Part shown: piece by piece, positions 11,945 through 24,199 of the stretch
Numbering within the stretch: the stretch's first letter is position 1
How the letters are laid out: each line of letters begins with the position of its first letter
Source: Sipunculus nudus
Lineage: Eukaryota > Annelida > Sipuncula > Golfingiida > Sipunculidae
Direction of reading: 5' to 3'
Assembly: GCA_026874595.1 (NCBI GenBank)
Contig: CM049312.1
Coordinates: 54,129,429-54,193,428 of the forward strand
DNA length: 64,000 nt
The notes under the pieces: model-generated
What the model saw: the letters and a program-made list of their open reading frames with translations, nothing else
Database searches by the model: none
Told to the model about the DNA's origin: nothing
Position numbers and translations under genes: made by a program

Positions 11945-12320
11945 GTGGCTCTTTTGGAGGTTCTTATCGTTGGATCCTCCCAAACCCTCGTGTTTGCATT
12001 CACCCTTTTACCAGGTTCCGATATTCCCAGCCAGTTTCATTCGTGCAAAAGTAACTATACATTTGTGAATATTCCTTGATGGTGTTCCTGAATCCGGACT
12101 ATTTGTCGGCTCCACACCAAAATCGTATCTGTTCCTCATTGGCCATTCCCGAAATGCCCAGAAAATCCGATATTCCTATCATGCCTCATGATGCCTGTCC
12201 GAGTTAACAAGGCCTATATAGTAAACAAACACACGTGCGTAGTGCGTACACAAACGGGGACGGAAACATATTTTCCTAGCGGAGACAATCACAGCCTTGG
12301 CGGAGGCATTAAGCATATTT
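11945..12320 (+). repeat. Dispersed repeat family F, copy 1
   Basis: Shares an ordered set of phrases with 16268-16585: GTTTGCATTCAC, TTTGTGAATATTCCTTGATG, GTTCCTGAATCC, CACACCAAAATC, TTCCTCATTGGCC, GAAATGCCC, then GGAGGCA near the end. About 70% identity by eye. Likely an old mobile-element copy. Confidence 0.75.
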
Positions 12321-12659
12321 AAAAAATTCAGAGAAAAAAAAATAAAATAATTGAAGCTTTCCTCCACCCCCTAGTGACCCCTGTCCCCCATGATCTTAGA
12401 TGCCACAGGTTTATCCCCCCCCCCCCCCACTTTTCCCCCTCTAATATCATCAGTAAACATAAGTGACATGGCTGCATGCCTCCTGGGTCGGTTCTAGGTC
12501 GAGGTCAGGCCCTGGTGAAACTTACAGCTAGCCGGGTTCCTGGCCGCAGTTATTTTTTCATTACGTTGATCAGCGAAATACAGTTACCAGCTGCCGAGTA
12601 AAGGCTTACTGACTGTGGGGCTGATCAGCTGAACACACGCGCGGACTGAGCCACTTCAA

Positions 12660-12939
12660 TCAGGCCGGCGTCGGTTCTGATGGCAAATTAGAACCAGTTG
12701 ACTGTTCCTGGAACTTCGATATAATACTGCCCGGCACAAAAACATGCCCCTCAGTGATCATCAAGCTGAGCTGCAGATGTTGGTGTGCGGGGGTTATATA
12801 TGCAGATCTTACCGACACACGGGGCCCCTGAATATCACGACCACAAACGAGTAATGGTCCGACGGTGACAGTCTCCGAGAACAACACGGAGTTCAGTCAC
12901 GGAGTTTCCTGGTCCAAGCCGGCGCTGACGTAAACGCAG
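12660..12939 (+). promoter_or_regulatory. CpG-rich block with TATA box and 5' splice donor: candidate promoter and first exon
   Basis: This stretch has far more G, C and CpG than its surroundings. TTATATATG at 12794-12802 could be a TATA box. A sequence ending ACGCAG is followed by GTAAGA, a strong donor at 12940. The only ATG between them stops after four codons, so the exon would be untranslated. It could be the first exon of a + strand gene, conceivably the CPM-like gene across a 35-kb intron, but nothing links them directly. Confidence 0.35.
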
Positions 12940-12959
12940 GTAAGATGTGATTTAATAAT

Positions 12960-13858
12960 ATATCAATAAAATAATTAAAAATCGTAATTATCTGTCTCCC
13001 CCATGTGTAATTATGTTTCACAGTGCAATAATAGTAATGATTTTTTTGCATGAAAATATTCAGAAATTATACTTGTTTTAAACCTTAATTGTAATTATAT
13101 TGTTTTACTTTTGGCATCCTTTTTCTGCCCAGTTTTAACTTTAAGCTGCAAGGTACATACACTTTGCAGTCACATGTGTATTATCTCATGCTCTGTGTTA
13201 TTAGTTCTGTTTTCTGAATATAAGAGTTTCACAGCAATCCATCCCAACACACATATTTACTATCCTAAATTCAATTTCACCTGTTTTGTACATTGTTATG
13301 GTTCTGTGTGTTAGTAAACACAGTATGTGTCTGTTTACCATAACAAGTCTGTGACAAAGTCTTAGGATGCATGCTTTGATTATTTTATGTGTCACTGATT
13401 GCACTTAGTGCAAGCTAATTTACACTTGAGATATCATTAGAGGTGTGGACCCAATATGTGTAATCATAATATACATGTATTGTTTTATATTTTTTCTCTG
13501 AGTAACATGCAGTTAAGGGTAATATTTTTTTATTAACATATGATAGGATCAGTGGCCACCAGGGGTGCTGTGTGCAATTGGTTCCCAACTTCTGTGCAAA
13601 CCCTGTGACGAGCAGGTGATTGGTAGCCTGGGACGGGACCTATTTTTGCTCATTCACAAATCATATGCAAATAAGGAAATCAATGTGTCATGTGATTTGT
13701 TCAACCAATACACATTCAAATTACTTGTGAGCATTTATTTTTCGGTGAAAATACATGGAGATTAAGATTAACAAATGTATAGTTGACAAATGTCTATTTC
13801 GAAGCAGAAATGCATTATTACTTACTTTTTCGATTTCTTTGGTTCAATGGATTGATTT
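12960..13858. other. AT-rich sequence without recognised gene
   Basis: If the donor at 12940 is real, this is intronic. No RNA gene or clear repeat was seen. Confidence 0.4.
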
Positions 13859-13860
13859 AT

Positions 13861-14646
13861 TGTATCCGCCAAAAAATGTTTTGCAGATACTATGCTTTTG
13901 ACCTGTTTCCACTGCCGCCAACACTGCCACGTTCGTTTCTGGAGAACTCCTCTGAGAATACTGGACTGATTTTTCAAAAGCTTACACCAATTATCGGGTC
14001 ACATGTGAACTGGTGCCTGACCAATGCTCATTGACCTCTGACCTTACCTCTTTCCAGTGCATCCATCTGTGCATCTGTATTAACATATTAACCCACATAT
14101 CTTCACGCTGCAGACATCCATGCTTATATCTCCAGACTGGCGTGGTTTGACTTACACACCTGAATTTGGCATGTGTATACATCCTGGATAGCTTTCTTGA
14201 TTTTATAACAGGTGGCGCCACCTACATTCACATTCATGCTGCAGATATCCATGCTAATATCTCCCGACTGGTTTGACGTAACTTCCTGATGCATGTGTTA
14301 AAACCTAACAGAGCTCTTTATCATACAAGAAACTGGTGGTGCCACCTGCAACCATTTTTGCACAGTGTCCATCTGTTTGTCTGCTGTGGGATAAAATCAC
14401 TCATATCTCTGCAGTGGTTTGACTTTTCCACCTGAAATTTTGCATGTGTATACATCTTGGATAGTTTCTCGTTCAAATTACAGGTGGTGCCACCTACAAT
14501 CATGTTTACGTGGCAGACATCAACGCTAATATGTAACACATCTAACTCTATTTCCCCATGCCACTCAACCCATGCCTCACTTCACCCGTCCCAATCAGAT
14601 TTTGACGGATACATGAAGTCGCTTGTCAACAACCCGTATTCTAGTT
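13861..14646 (+). mobile_element. B-family hairpin-ended element, copy B2
   Basis: Starts GTATCCGCCAAAAAATG (13862), whose terminus folds back on TTTTGCAGATAC. Ends TATTCTAGTT at 14646. An inverted 5'-terminal copy, GATTTTGACGGATAC, lies at about 14598-14612, followed by a degraded 3' hairpin. The body carries GGTGGCGCCACC or GGTGGTGCCACC at 14211, 14335 and 14483. It is in the opposite orientation to B1 and shorter. No coding capacity. Confidence 0.85.
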
Positions 14647-14865
14647 CCTTATGTATTTAACAAACGAATGCCGAAAACCTGATGTAAAAATTCCTTTGCC
14701 CAACTGAGATATTTCAGTGACGCTGAAAAAATTTATGCCTAGTTTGCACTTTTGCTGTACCTGATAGGTTCCCAAGTTCCCTCTGAATGGTTTTGAAGCC
14801 TGACCGGTACTGTGCATTGGGGGTGGGGGGGCCTTTGCAATTTCTTATTCAGAAATGCAGTGAAT

Positions 14866-15408
14866 TATAGTCCGTTTCATCCCCTCATGTCCACCTGTTT
14901 TTTGCTATAAAAATTTGTATTAGTTACATTTCAAGGGAAACAAATATAGTGTAGAAGAGAGGATTACAGAACCTAAATTTCAACTAGGTAACTAAATTCC
15001 TACCTTATGCCATATTTGAATAACAGAATTTTCTAAAAATGTGAGAAATCAGTCTACATTTTACAACATATCAGACCCACTTATGGCAGTCAAGGTCATT
15101 GTTCACATGCAAAAACAGCCTTAACTGACAGCTGCTGATTGGATGACCTCATGTAAACACTCTAAAAAATATAACCAGCCAAAACAAAGATGGCTACTTA
15201 TGGAGGGACACACCATATCTGCCAGATAATGATAAAGAGACAAAAATGTTGTGAAACATAAACGGGGGGATTTATTGTAAAATTCTTAACTGCCATATTA
15301 GGTTGTCACTTTCATTTGTTGTTTTCTTGGAAAATATTGAAAAATATAAACTTTTAAGTCAATCATCTTCAAAAAACAGGTGGACAGCAGGTGGTGAAAT
15401 GGACTATA
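14866..15408. mobile_element. 543-bp MITE with about 38-bp terminal inverted repeats
   Basis: The left end TATAGTCCGTTTCATC runs into CCACCTGTTTTTT. The right end is its inverse: AAAAAACAGGTGG running to GAAATGGACTATA. Inside is GACAGCTGCTGATTGGATG, shared with the copy at 38926-39255. Non-coding. Confidence 0.85.
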
Positions 15409-15409
15409 G

Positions 15410-16265
15410 CAACCAAATGCAGTTGAATCTTACAAATTGTTAAAAAAAATCAAGGAATATGTTTAGCATTAGAATAACTGTATCCTGCTGTGTTGCACAA
15501 TGTTGATGTTTCCCCCCTAGTATCACTGTGTTACAGAGTATAATACAACAAATGTCTATACATTAATATTATTAAATATGTAGGCCTATATGTACTCTAT
15601 ATTCTAAGTTCTTAATATTAGACTATTAGGTTTTCTGTTTTCAATAGCACTTAAAGCACTACATAACTATTCAGCTGATGTCAACTGCATCCCTCCCTGC
15701 CTAGCAAATTATCTGTCAGTCAGCTTGCCCCACCCTGCCCAATTTGGTATACATGTATATATATACTGATCACCATGCCCCACACAGTAACACAAAATAT
15801 TACATTGTTATAAAATTATTTACAATGTAAGATTGTGATTTTATCATTTTAAATCTGTCATTAAGATATCAAAGCCATATTTATTGCGATTCAAGTATAG
15901 ATTATAATATCACATTAATGCAAGGTTTCCTATGCATATGATACCTGGTTTTGTTAAATATTTTAACAAATATATTTAATGACAAAATCACTCACTAAGC
16001 CAACCATCTTTTGTAAAACAATACCTAGTATATCAGTGTATCGAAAAGAAGTGACAGGGTCAAGGAAACTTAGTGAAAGATGTTGATTGGAATTTTAGTA
16101 ACACCTGGAATAAAAAATATATATATAAAATACAATCATCAATTAAAAGACATTTAAGCATTGTCACTATTTGAAGAGACATTCAAAAGGTAGTCACCTG
16201 TGATGTAATTATACTAAAGATAAACTAACTAGAAATCTGCATTCTATGGAATGCAAGCCTTCACC
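15410..16265. other. AT-rich sequence without recognised feature
   Basis: No gene or strong repeat was identified. Confidence 0.4.
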
Positions 16266-16267
16266 AT

Positions 16268-16585
16268 GTGGGGGTCCCTATTGTTGGATGCATTCCAACC
16301 GTTTGTTTGCATTCACTTGTATGGCCCATATTTCCAATTTCATCTGCACATAATTGACCTTATATTTGTGAATAATCCTTGATGTTCCTGAATCCTCATC
16401 ATGTGGCAGATGCACACCAAAATCTAATCAATTCTTCATTGGCCCAATCCAGAAATGCCCTGAAAATTTCATGAGATTCTGTTCATGATCGCATGATTTA
16501 TGTTGTGAAGAAAAACACACATAAACATACACACAAATGGGGATGGATGCTTACCTGGTGGAGGCAATCAGTTTGAATTAAAAAA
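16268..16585 (+). repeat. Dispersed repeat family F, copy 2
   Basis: Matches 11945-12320 in order through TTTGTGAATAATCCTTGATG, CACACCAAAATCTAATC, TCTTCATTGGCCCAATCC and GAAATGCCCTGAAAATTTC. Ends CTGGTGGAGGCAATCAG. Confidence 0.75.
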
Positions 16586-16589
16586 ATCA

Positions 16590-18515
16590 TTATCAGTGGC
16601 TGGAGTGCGCACTGCTCATACAATTCTGTCTGTGTGTGCTAAAGATGCATGGCATGTCCCACTCGACAGGATGCAGGTGCAGACACCGCTAAAAACATGC
16701 ACAAAGAAATAAGAAAGACTGAGACCACTTAAGTGGTGTGGAGTCTCAGTGTGGGCTGGCATGTGGCTCCAGATCTCTATATTTTTACCAACCAGATGTC
16801 CTGATCATGTACATAGCAGTAGAAAAATACATATGCAATGCAACCTTGGATATTTGAAACCTCTAACTGTTTCATCCCTCTGAACCACTCAAACAGGGAT
16901 TCTTATAACCGTGTATATGCTTTTTACCAACCCTGACAGCATCCACATAATGTTTGAACTCTATGAGGGTCTGACATACTTAACATTTTGCTATATTATT
17001 TGTCCCAACAGAATCTACACATCCATGTTATTCATATTATGTATAGGTTATTTGGTGTCTTCACGCTGAACTTGAAATATTGGAGTTAACAGATTCTGAT
17101 AAAACGCCTGAAGGCAACACCTGTGACATAATACCACCATATACAAGTACATGTATATTAAATAATTTTGTGGTAAAGGTCTGATCAAACTCCTCAATCT
17201 TGATATAAAATATATGACTGGCTTCCATTAACTTTTCTTTTTATATAGCTATGATTCATACTGTCCCCAGTATCTGTTTGTCATCCAGGAAATTGGTTAT
17301 GGTATGTTGGTGAAGCGCATTCACAGAGGAGGTGCTAGGGAGGGATAAAAAAAGACGGGCAGTTCTTGGCCATTGGTTGTGTAGTTACAGCAGTCCTGTT
17401 ATTCACAACATCTTATTATGACAGTGTTGGGGGTCATGAGGCTGGTCATGGTCTTGAGGCTTGGTTAACCTGGCCTCGGTCTCAGCCTCGGCAGTTACTG
17501 ACTTGGACTTGGTCTTGAGGTTTCTCACCTTGCTGACATGTGCCAAGGCCAACAAGAGGTTTTGAAATTTTTCCATAGAAGTTGAAATCTAAAACATGGA
17601 TTTGAATGTAAGGTTACTTACATGAAGTCAGACATTGAATGCTAAGGTAGCATGAATTCAAACTTCTAAGCCTCTGACTTTGATGACTGTACCAATATAT
17701 ATACGTGACTCAGTAGGCATTAATATCAGGGCTAGTAAGCCTAACTTGAGTTGTGATACTAGCCATGAAGGAAAATGTACTGTATTGGCCACCCATTCTG
17801 TTGCACTGATATAATGGTTACAAAGACATTAATCCTTACATGAGGCTGTAAAAAGTGATGAATTAACACAAAAGAATACATGAGCACAGACAGTCCAAAC
17901 CTAAAATCCATCTCTATGAGAACAAGTCATTTCTTGTGTCACGTATGAGTTCAATTCAGCTATTGTCCAGCAGTACTTGGATTCATATGGTCAGAAATTC
18001 TACAAACATGTGGGGGGATCTACCAGTATGCTGAGTTAAAACAGAATTTATCTCAGACATCGTAGGTACTAGTAGTGTTAGAAAATTGTTGGCTAAAAAA
18101 GCTAAAGTTTGGACCAGTTTATGACAGTGACAGTGTACATGTAGGCCATGGAGCAGTGTTAAAAGTATGAAAATATTTGCATCCTCAAAGAACCTTACAG
18201 TGTGGTCCTCATTGCATGATGTAAGGGCACTCTGACACTAATACGCTGGTTTTAGATTTCTCTTAATGTCAGGACTGAAATGGCACTCAAGAGGATAATG
18301 GTGACTTGGACTTGGCTTCAGAAGTCAAAGGGTGGTGGCCTGACAACAACATGGACCACGTTTCTGATCTCCAGATGAGAAAATATTTCAGTCACACTCA
18401 TCTATACTGTGATATCATATGCTAACTTTCTAAATGATGCAATTTGATGAAGAAAAAAAATTATATTCATACTCCTCACCAACTTTAGTTTCAGCATTGC
18501 AGTTGATTGTGTTTG
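16590..18515. other. Unassigned sequence
   Basis: No gene recognised. Around 17440-17530 a CTTGGTCTTGAGG-type phrase repeats irregularly and reappears at 18300; it is low-complexity rather than a clear element. Confidence 0.4.
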
Positions 18516-18520
18516 TATTT

Positions 18521-19173
18521 TTATACACCCGTCTTATGATGATGGAATATTATGGTAAACCCACCATCGGTCCGTTTTTAAGTGTCGCCGCAATAACTTG
18601 CTTGGGCTTTGATGAAACTTTTGTGAAAGTTGCCATAACTACTTAGAACCATTTTATCTCACCTAAGTTTGATTATGGGCAAAATCCATGCATAAGGTCA
18701 CAAATCACTCGGATACTTTGTGGAGTTGCTGCAAAAACTTAGGAAGAATATGAAGGATTTTGATAAAACTCATCAGAAATGTTAATCAGTTAAATATCTC
18801 GCATAAGTCGAATTCCAGCAAAATTCATGCATATTTAATGAGGTCAGAGGTCACTGCCCTTTTGAGGCAACTTGGTAACTAACCAAATATCCTATGGATA
18901 AACTCATTATACATAGTTAACAATAGACTTTATCACATGATTTACATTCTCTTCAAAATTGACGCATATTTAAAGAGGTTCGAGGTCACCCAACTTTGGA
19001 GGTACCTTGGTGACTTAAAAAAATTGTATGGTTTAACATGAAACTCATTATAAATATTTACCTATTGTTTTTCACCTGAATTACCTTCTCATAAAAATTC
19101 ACGCATATTTAATGAGGTCAGAGATCACCAGATACTTGACAGGCATATTATGCACGCTTGCGGTTCGCTAGTT
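18521..19173 (+). mobile_element. E-family element with about 136-bp internal repeats
   Basis: Starts near TTATACACCCGTCTTATGATG and ends CGGTTCGCTAGTT at 19173, sharing the CTAGTT end with families B and C. Inside, a unit with CATGCATATTTAATGAGGTCA recurs at about 18821, 18956 and 19094. Terminal hairpins are too degraded to draw. A fragment (TTTTAAGTGTCGCC followed by GGGTTTGATG) recurs in intron 7 of the CPM-like gene. Confidence 0.65.
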
Positions 19174-19967
19174 GTATTTTATAATATCTGTGTTGTAATA
19201 CCTTTGTGTACTCTTTGGTCTCAGAGGAATAAAATGATTACTATCAGTTACTGCCATGTCACACCAGCTATGATTTTGTCACATGATAAAAACAGGTCCA
19301 TACTTATCATAACTATGTTTCTTCATGCTGCAAAAGCAATATTCTAAAGATTCTCAGCAAATCTGATATTTCTGAATCGACTTCCACTGGGAAAAACTCA
19401 AAATTAGAAACTGTAATGCTTGATGTCTCCTGGTAGGCAATTATGTTGTTACAGATCTTGAGCCATGCAGGCTTGTGTAATAGTGCACGGTATACTAGGC
19501 CCTTATCAAATGGTTATTTTCTACTTGAACTGCACAGTGTAGCTTTGAAACAAATTCTGGTCTTCTGTTGAAAGCAAACATTGCCAACAAACTGTATGTT
19601 GTGACACTGTTAAAACAAGAACAACAGCCAAGAATTGGGTTATTTTTTGAAGTCATTAATTATTTGTTTAGCATTAACAGAGCTGACACGTCAAATAACA
19701 ATGCAGATTATTTTATGCGTGACAAGTGTCTTGTTGTATACCTATATTGATTTCTATAGTTCATATTATAATTAACAGTATCTCTGTATTTTATATTTCC
19801 TGGGATAGCCAAATGTTATATGTATTTAACATTACTATACTTATAGCTGTATAGCTTTAAAAGTGAATTAGTTAATTAAATGAGTTTACATTGGTTATTT
19901 TATTTGTTGAACAGATTTTATGTAGGTATATTTCATTTGGAATTTTCTAGTCCTTACATGACTTGTA

Positions 19968-20223
19968 TAGGGCTTGACATTAACTTTTGAAAGTGGGCAA
20001 GTCACATCTAGCTTTTATTTGCCTTACATGAATTTTTACTTGCCCTACAAAATCATTGATTGTATTCAAGAACAGACTGAAAACATCCTTTTTCAGGCCT
20101 TTGGGTTAGAGGGTTATATTGGACCCACTTGCCCAGTCGAGCAAGTAGGAGGTGACTTTTAGTTGCCCTTCCACTATTTTCACTTGCCTCAGGCAAGTAT
20201 TTAACCCTTAATGTCAAGCCCTG
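19968..20223. mobile_element. 256-bp hAT-like MITE with 5-bp target duplication, copy 1
   Basis: Terminal inverted repeats: TAGGGCTTGACATTAAC at the left and the complement of CAGGGCTTGACATTAA at the right. It is flanked by TTGTA at 19963-19967 and 20224-20228. The body carries repeated CTTGCC and GGCAAG phrases. Related copies are at 38270-38508 and, inverted, at 57471-57732. A CAGGG terminus fits hAT; a 5-bp duplication would fit a hAT5-type lineage. Confidence 0.9.
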
Positions 20224-20239
20224 TTGTACATGCAAGCCC

Positions 20240-21010
20240 TCAGTGTGAGCAAGACTAGACAAAAGTGTTATGTAAATAAAATTTCAAGTGCCATGTCTCA
20301 AAGCTAGAGAACTTTTGGAGCTGTTTCAAGTGATCTCTCAATGGTAGCAGAATATACCCTCATCTGTCATTTATGCCATCTCAAGAAAAGATCAGTTGAT
20401 GTCTTAACTGTTTAGTGTAATATGCTTTATGTATTTTAAATGCTGATATAACTATTCAAGTACTTTATAGAAGTTGGTCAGAATATATATCTTAAACATG
20501 TATATATATATCTGTTATCATTTATATATGATATCAATTTTCAGCTCAGTTATGCTTTTCAGTAGCTATTCCTCCCAGTCAGTTTTCTATTATCCATTCA
20601 CAAAGGATAGCATATATTCTGTAACCTTTATATAGACTGATTTCTTTTAACTGTGCAAGCTGACAGACTTGTGTGTTTTTCCATACACTTCCCAAATTAT
20701 AAATTTCCATCTAACAGACTGTAAACTGTGCTAATAAACTTTGCTAATAAGCTTCTTTAGACCTTTGATATATTTATATAGTCTTTATTTGTTGACTGAT
20801 CTGTTTCAGTTTAATTTCTCTGCCATACCCAAAATGTTCACTTGATTACCAGTGAATGGCAGTACTATGATCATAATTAGACATGGGTACCTGAAAAGTT
20901 GGAGTATATCCAACTGTTTTATTTGCAAGTAAAAAGTACTATGAATGTTGTGAATTTTATCATCAGCCACACTGTTATAGTCCAGCTAGAGTAATACCGA
21001 TATTTCTGAG
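20240..21010. other. AT-rich sequence without recognised feature
   Basis: Nothing supported beyond AT richness and short TATA runs. Confidence 0.4.
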
Positions 21011-21235
21011 AAGCAGGCAAGTTCTGGATATTAGGTCAGTTGGAAAGATTAAACTTTAGCCAGATTTTGACATGAGGTCCATTAGAAAATTGATCTTTTG
21101 CATGTTCTTGACATAAAGTCATTTTGAAAGTTAAACCTAATCTAATTCTTGACATTAGGTCAGTTGAAAAGTTAAACATTAGCTAATTCTTGATATTAGT
21201 TTACCTGGAAAACTTTAGTAAGTTCTTGATACTAT
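21010..21235 (+). repeat. Degenerate tandem repeat, about 50-55 bp unit
   Basis: A unit built on TTCTTGACATTAGGTCAGTT followed by GAAAAGTTAAAC recurs four to five times with drift. No coding sense. Confidence 0.6.
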
Positions 21236-21239
21236 AGAT

Positions 21240-22465
21240 TTGCCTAGAAATTGTTCAAATTTAAATTCCTGAAATTTTATGTCACCATTATGTTAATGTT
21301 AAGACTGAAAACAGCAGTGTTGTCATTTAATTAGTTGTTAGCTGTTATATAATTAGCTGTTATATAATTTGCTTTGGACTAGATTATGGAAATATCAGGT
21401 ACAGCAAGACAAACACTCTGGAGAGTCAAAATCAGGATAATAGGTTCTGTGAATTGCAACATCCCATTTTTAGTGAGTATAAAAAATAGTTTCACATGAA
21501 GACTTTTGAACACTTTTGAGGAATGATTCAGTCAAGCTTTGATAAAGACACAAATGCAACAACAAAATACTTTGAAAACAGTCTCAAGCTGCTCATCACA
21601 GTCCCAGGGAGCAAATCTATTTGTAGAGATATTTTAGTGGTAATTGGACCCATATCTGCAGAGAAGAGATCACACCCATCATCATGAATTGTAGTAAAAT
21701 TAAAAATACTGTTATCTTAAGTTCTAAATTGATAGCAGGCCATGGTGCCACATTTTAAATCTCATATCAGCTTGGTATATTGAGAAGTCGCATGGAAAGT
21801 GACATGCTGACATTTCGAACAATATACCACCTTCAAGTGGATATGCAATACTCCTGCCAAAAGGTAGGGTAAAATACATTAGTGTTAAATACATACTTAT
21901 AGAAAAATATAACTTACATGCAGAGAATATACAGAGATATTTAACTGTGTAAGGTACACTGAAATGATCAGGATGCATGTCATGGCATGGTTTGTTTACA
22001 TTATACACATAAGCAGTGTGTCACCATTTTATACCTCGTGAATGAAGATGCCTAGCTATGGGGTTGGGTATGTTAGCAAAGTGTGCTACTCACTGATGTG
22101 TTTGATGTCACGGCCTGAGGTACCTTGAGTAAACTCACCAAGTCTGAAAAATACTTTGTTCTTTATCACCATAACAGATATTTTGAAAGGCTCAGGTCTG
22201 TTCTCTCTGTTTCATTTAATGTTAGCTGTAGTAATGGATCCCTGTGGTCATGTAGCAACACCTGAGTTGCTGTCTTGTTGTCAAGAATGCCAGTTTGCTG
22301 ATGATGACCGTGTGATATGGTCAAAAGCTACAGTTATCATGTTATAACTTGATATACTTACAATATAAGTCCTTCAGTTGAGAATTTTACCAATCTTTAT
22401 TGAATCTCCAGGGACAGCATACAACATTCATGGTTTGATTATAGTAGGATAATTGTGAACCCGGG
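21240..22465. other. Unassigned sequence
   Basis: No gene, RNA gene or clear mobile element identified. Confidence 0.4.
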
Positions 22466-22470
22466 TCATT

Positions 22471-22985
22471 TGTATGAATATGTCGAGGGAAGAATGAGAA
22501 TCTGGGAAAATCCGGAATCCTCCCGGGAAAAATGAGAATTCTTATTTTTCCCGGGAAAAATGAGAATTCTGATTTTTCCCGGGAATAATGGGAATTCCCA
22601 TTCTTCCCGGGATAAACCAGAATTCTTATTTTTCCCAGCCAGGTCCAATTTGTTAAATGATATCCTTTTTAATAGTTAAGGTGGGTTAAGTTTGCATATT
22701 TTACTACAGTATTATAACCAAACTTTAATGTTATTAACTGATAATTGCTTAAAGAACAGTAACATTTTTTGTCATGAAAAAAAGTAGAAAACACATTTCT
22801 GTTAAAATCAGTTTTATTTACACATGATAGTACTAAACCCATCACATACCTGTTAGTTGAAAACAAGTACACCTGATATTTACATATAAGTTCTTAGCAC
22901 ACATGATTCAATTATAAAGATTTCTAGATGTGAATATTTTTAATCTACAATTCAGTGAAGATAAATGTCTATGTTAGATTGACTA

Positions 22986-23024
<39 letters not shown>

Positions 23025-23499
23025 CAGTTTTTGTCAGCTTCATATTTTATTCACATATTTCTATTTTGTGTGAGTGTACTATTTATTTCATTTTTTAATA
23101 CTTGAACAGTTCGGAATTAATGTGAAAGAAAGATGATTAAGGTTTCTTTCTGAAAAAGAGAAATAAGTATAAAAAAAATTAAAAGAGTTAAGTTAGCATC
23201 AATAATTCCCATTCTTCCCAGGAAGAATGAGAATTCTCACTTTTCCCAGGTTTGAATTTCAAAACTGAATTCCTATCTCTCCTGGGAAAAATGAGATTTC
23301 TCAATTTTCCCGGGTGAGAGCCTGGAATTCTCATTTGTCCCAGGAAGAATGAGAATTCTCATTATTCCCGGGAAGAATGGGAATCCCTTAACCATCTCTG
23401 GATTCTCATTTTTCCCGGGAAAAATCAGAATTCTAATTTTTCCCGGGAGGATTCCAGATTTTCCCAGATTCTCATTCTTCCCTCGACAAATACATTCAT
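22471..23499. mobile_element. 1.03-kb inverted-repeat element built of TCCCGGGA/GAATTC palindromes
   Basis: The left arm (about 22481-22640) begins TGTCGAGGGAAGAATGAGAA. The right arm (about 23200-23490) ends with its inverse, TTCTCATTCTTCCCTCGACA. Both arms are runs of TCCCGGGA palindromes alternating with GAATTC-centred palindromes at roughly 28-30 bp spacing. The centre is AT-rich and includes an (AT)n run at about 22996-23023. Short frames rich in PGKI/KNEN motifs are by-products of the repeat. Confidence 0.85.
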
Positions 23500-24199
23500 T
23501 GTGCATTTAAGATAATTGGCCTTATCAGTTATCAGTCTTATTATCCCCTGCCTCAGCAGAGGAGGGGGTATAGCGATCGGCTCTGTTCATCTGTCTGTCA
23601 GTCTGTCTGTTCGTAAACAATTGTTATGAGACATGATATTGAGAAAAGTTTTACTCAGATCCACTTCTGATTGTAGTTGCAGGTGCATCTTATGGGTCTC
23701 CAGAGCTGATTATTGTTTGGTCACACTTTTGGACATGGTTTTTGGATTTTTTTTATGAATTTGTATATACAGAAGTTTTACATTTCATATGCGATACAAT
23801 TTCTGAAAAATTTTTGCATGGATCTACTTTGAATTATAGTAGCAGGTGCATCTTTGAGTCTCCCTAGCTGCTTTAGTTTTGTTCACACTTAGTTCCTTTT
23901 TGGATTTTTAATGAATTCTTAATTTTTAGCTCAGCTGGCTGAAAGTCATCTGAGCTATAGCGATCACTCTTTGTCCGTCGTCCGTCTGTCCGTCTGTCCG
24001 TCCGTTAACCAGGCACAAATCGTAACCGCTGGACCTAGAACCTTGTAACTTGGGATTCTGAGAGGTCCATAAAAAATCTCCTTGGAAACCAGAAATTAGG
24101 TCTCTGTTACCCATATCCTTCGAGCTATGTGGCCCCAAAGTACCCCCCAGAAAAGTCAAAAATTTCATACAAAAACTTCAATATCTCATTAACTACTTG

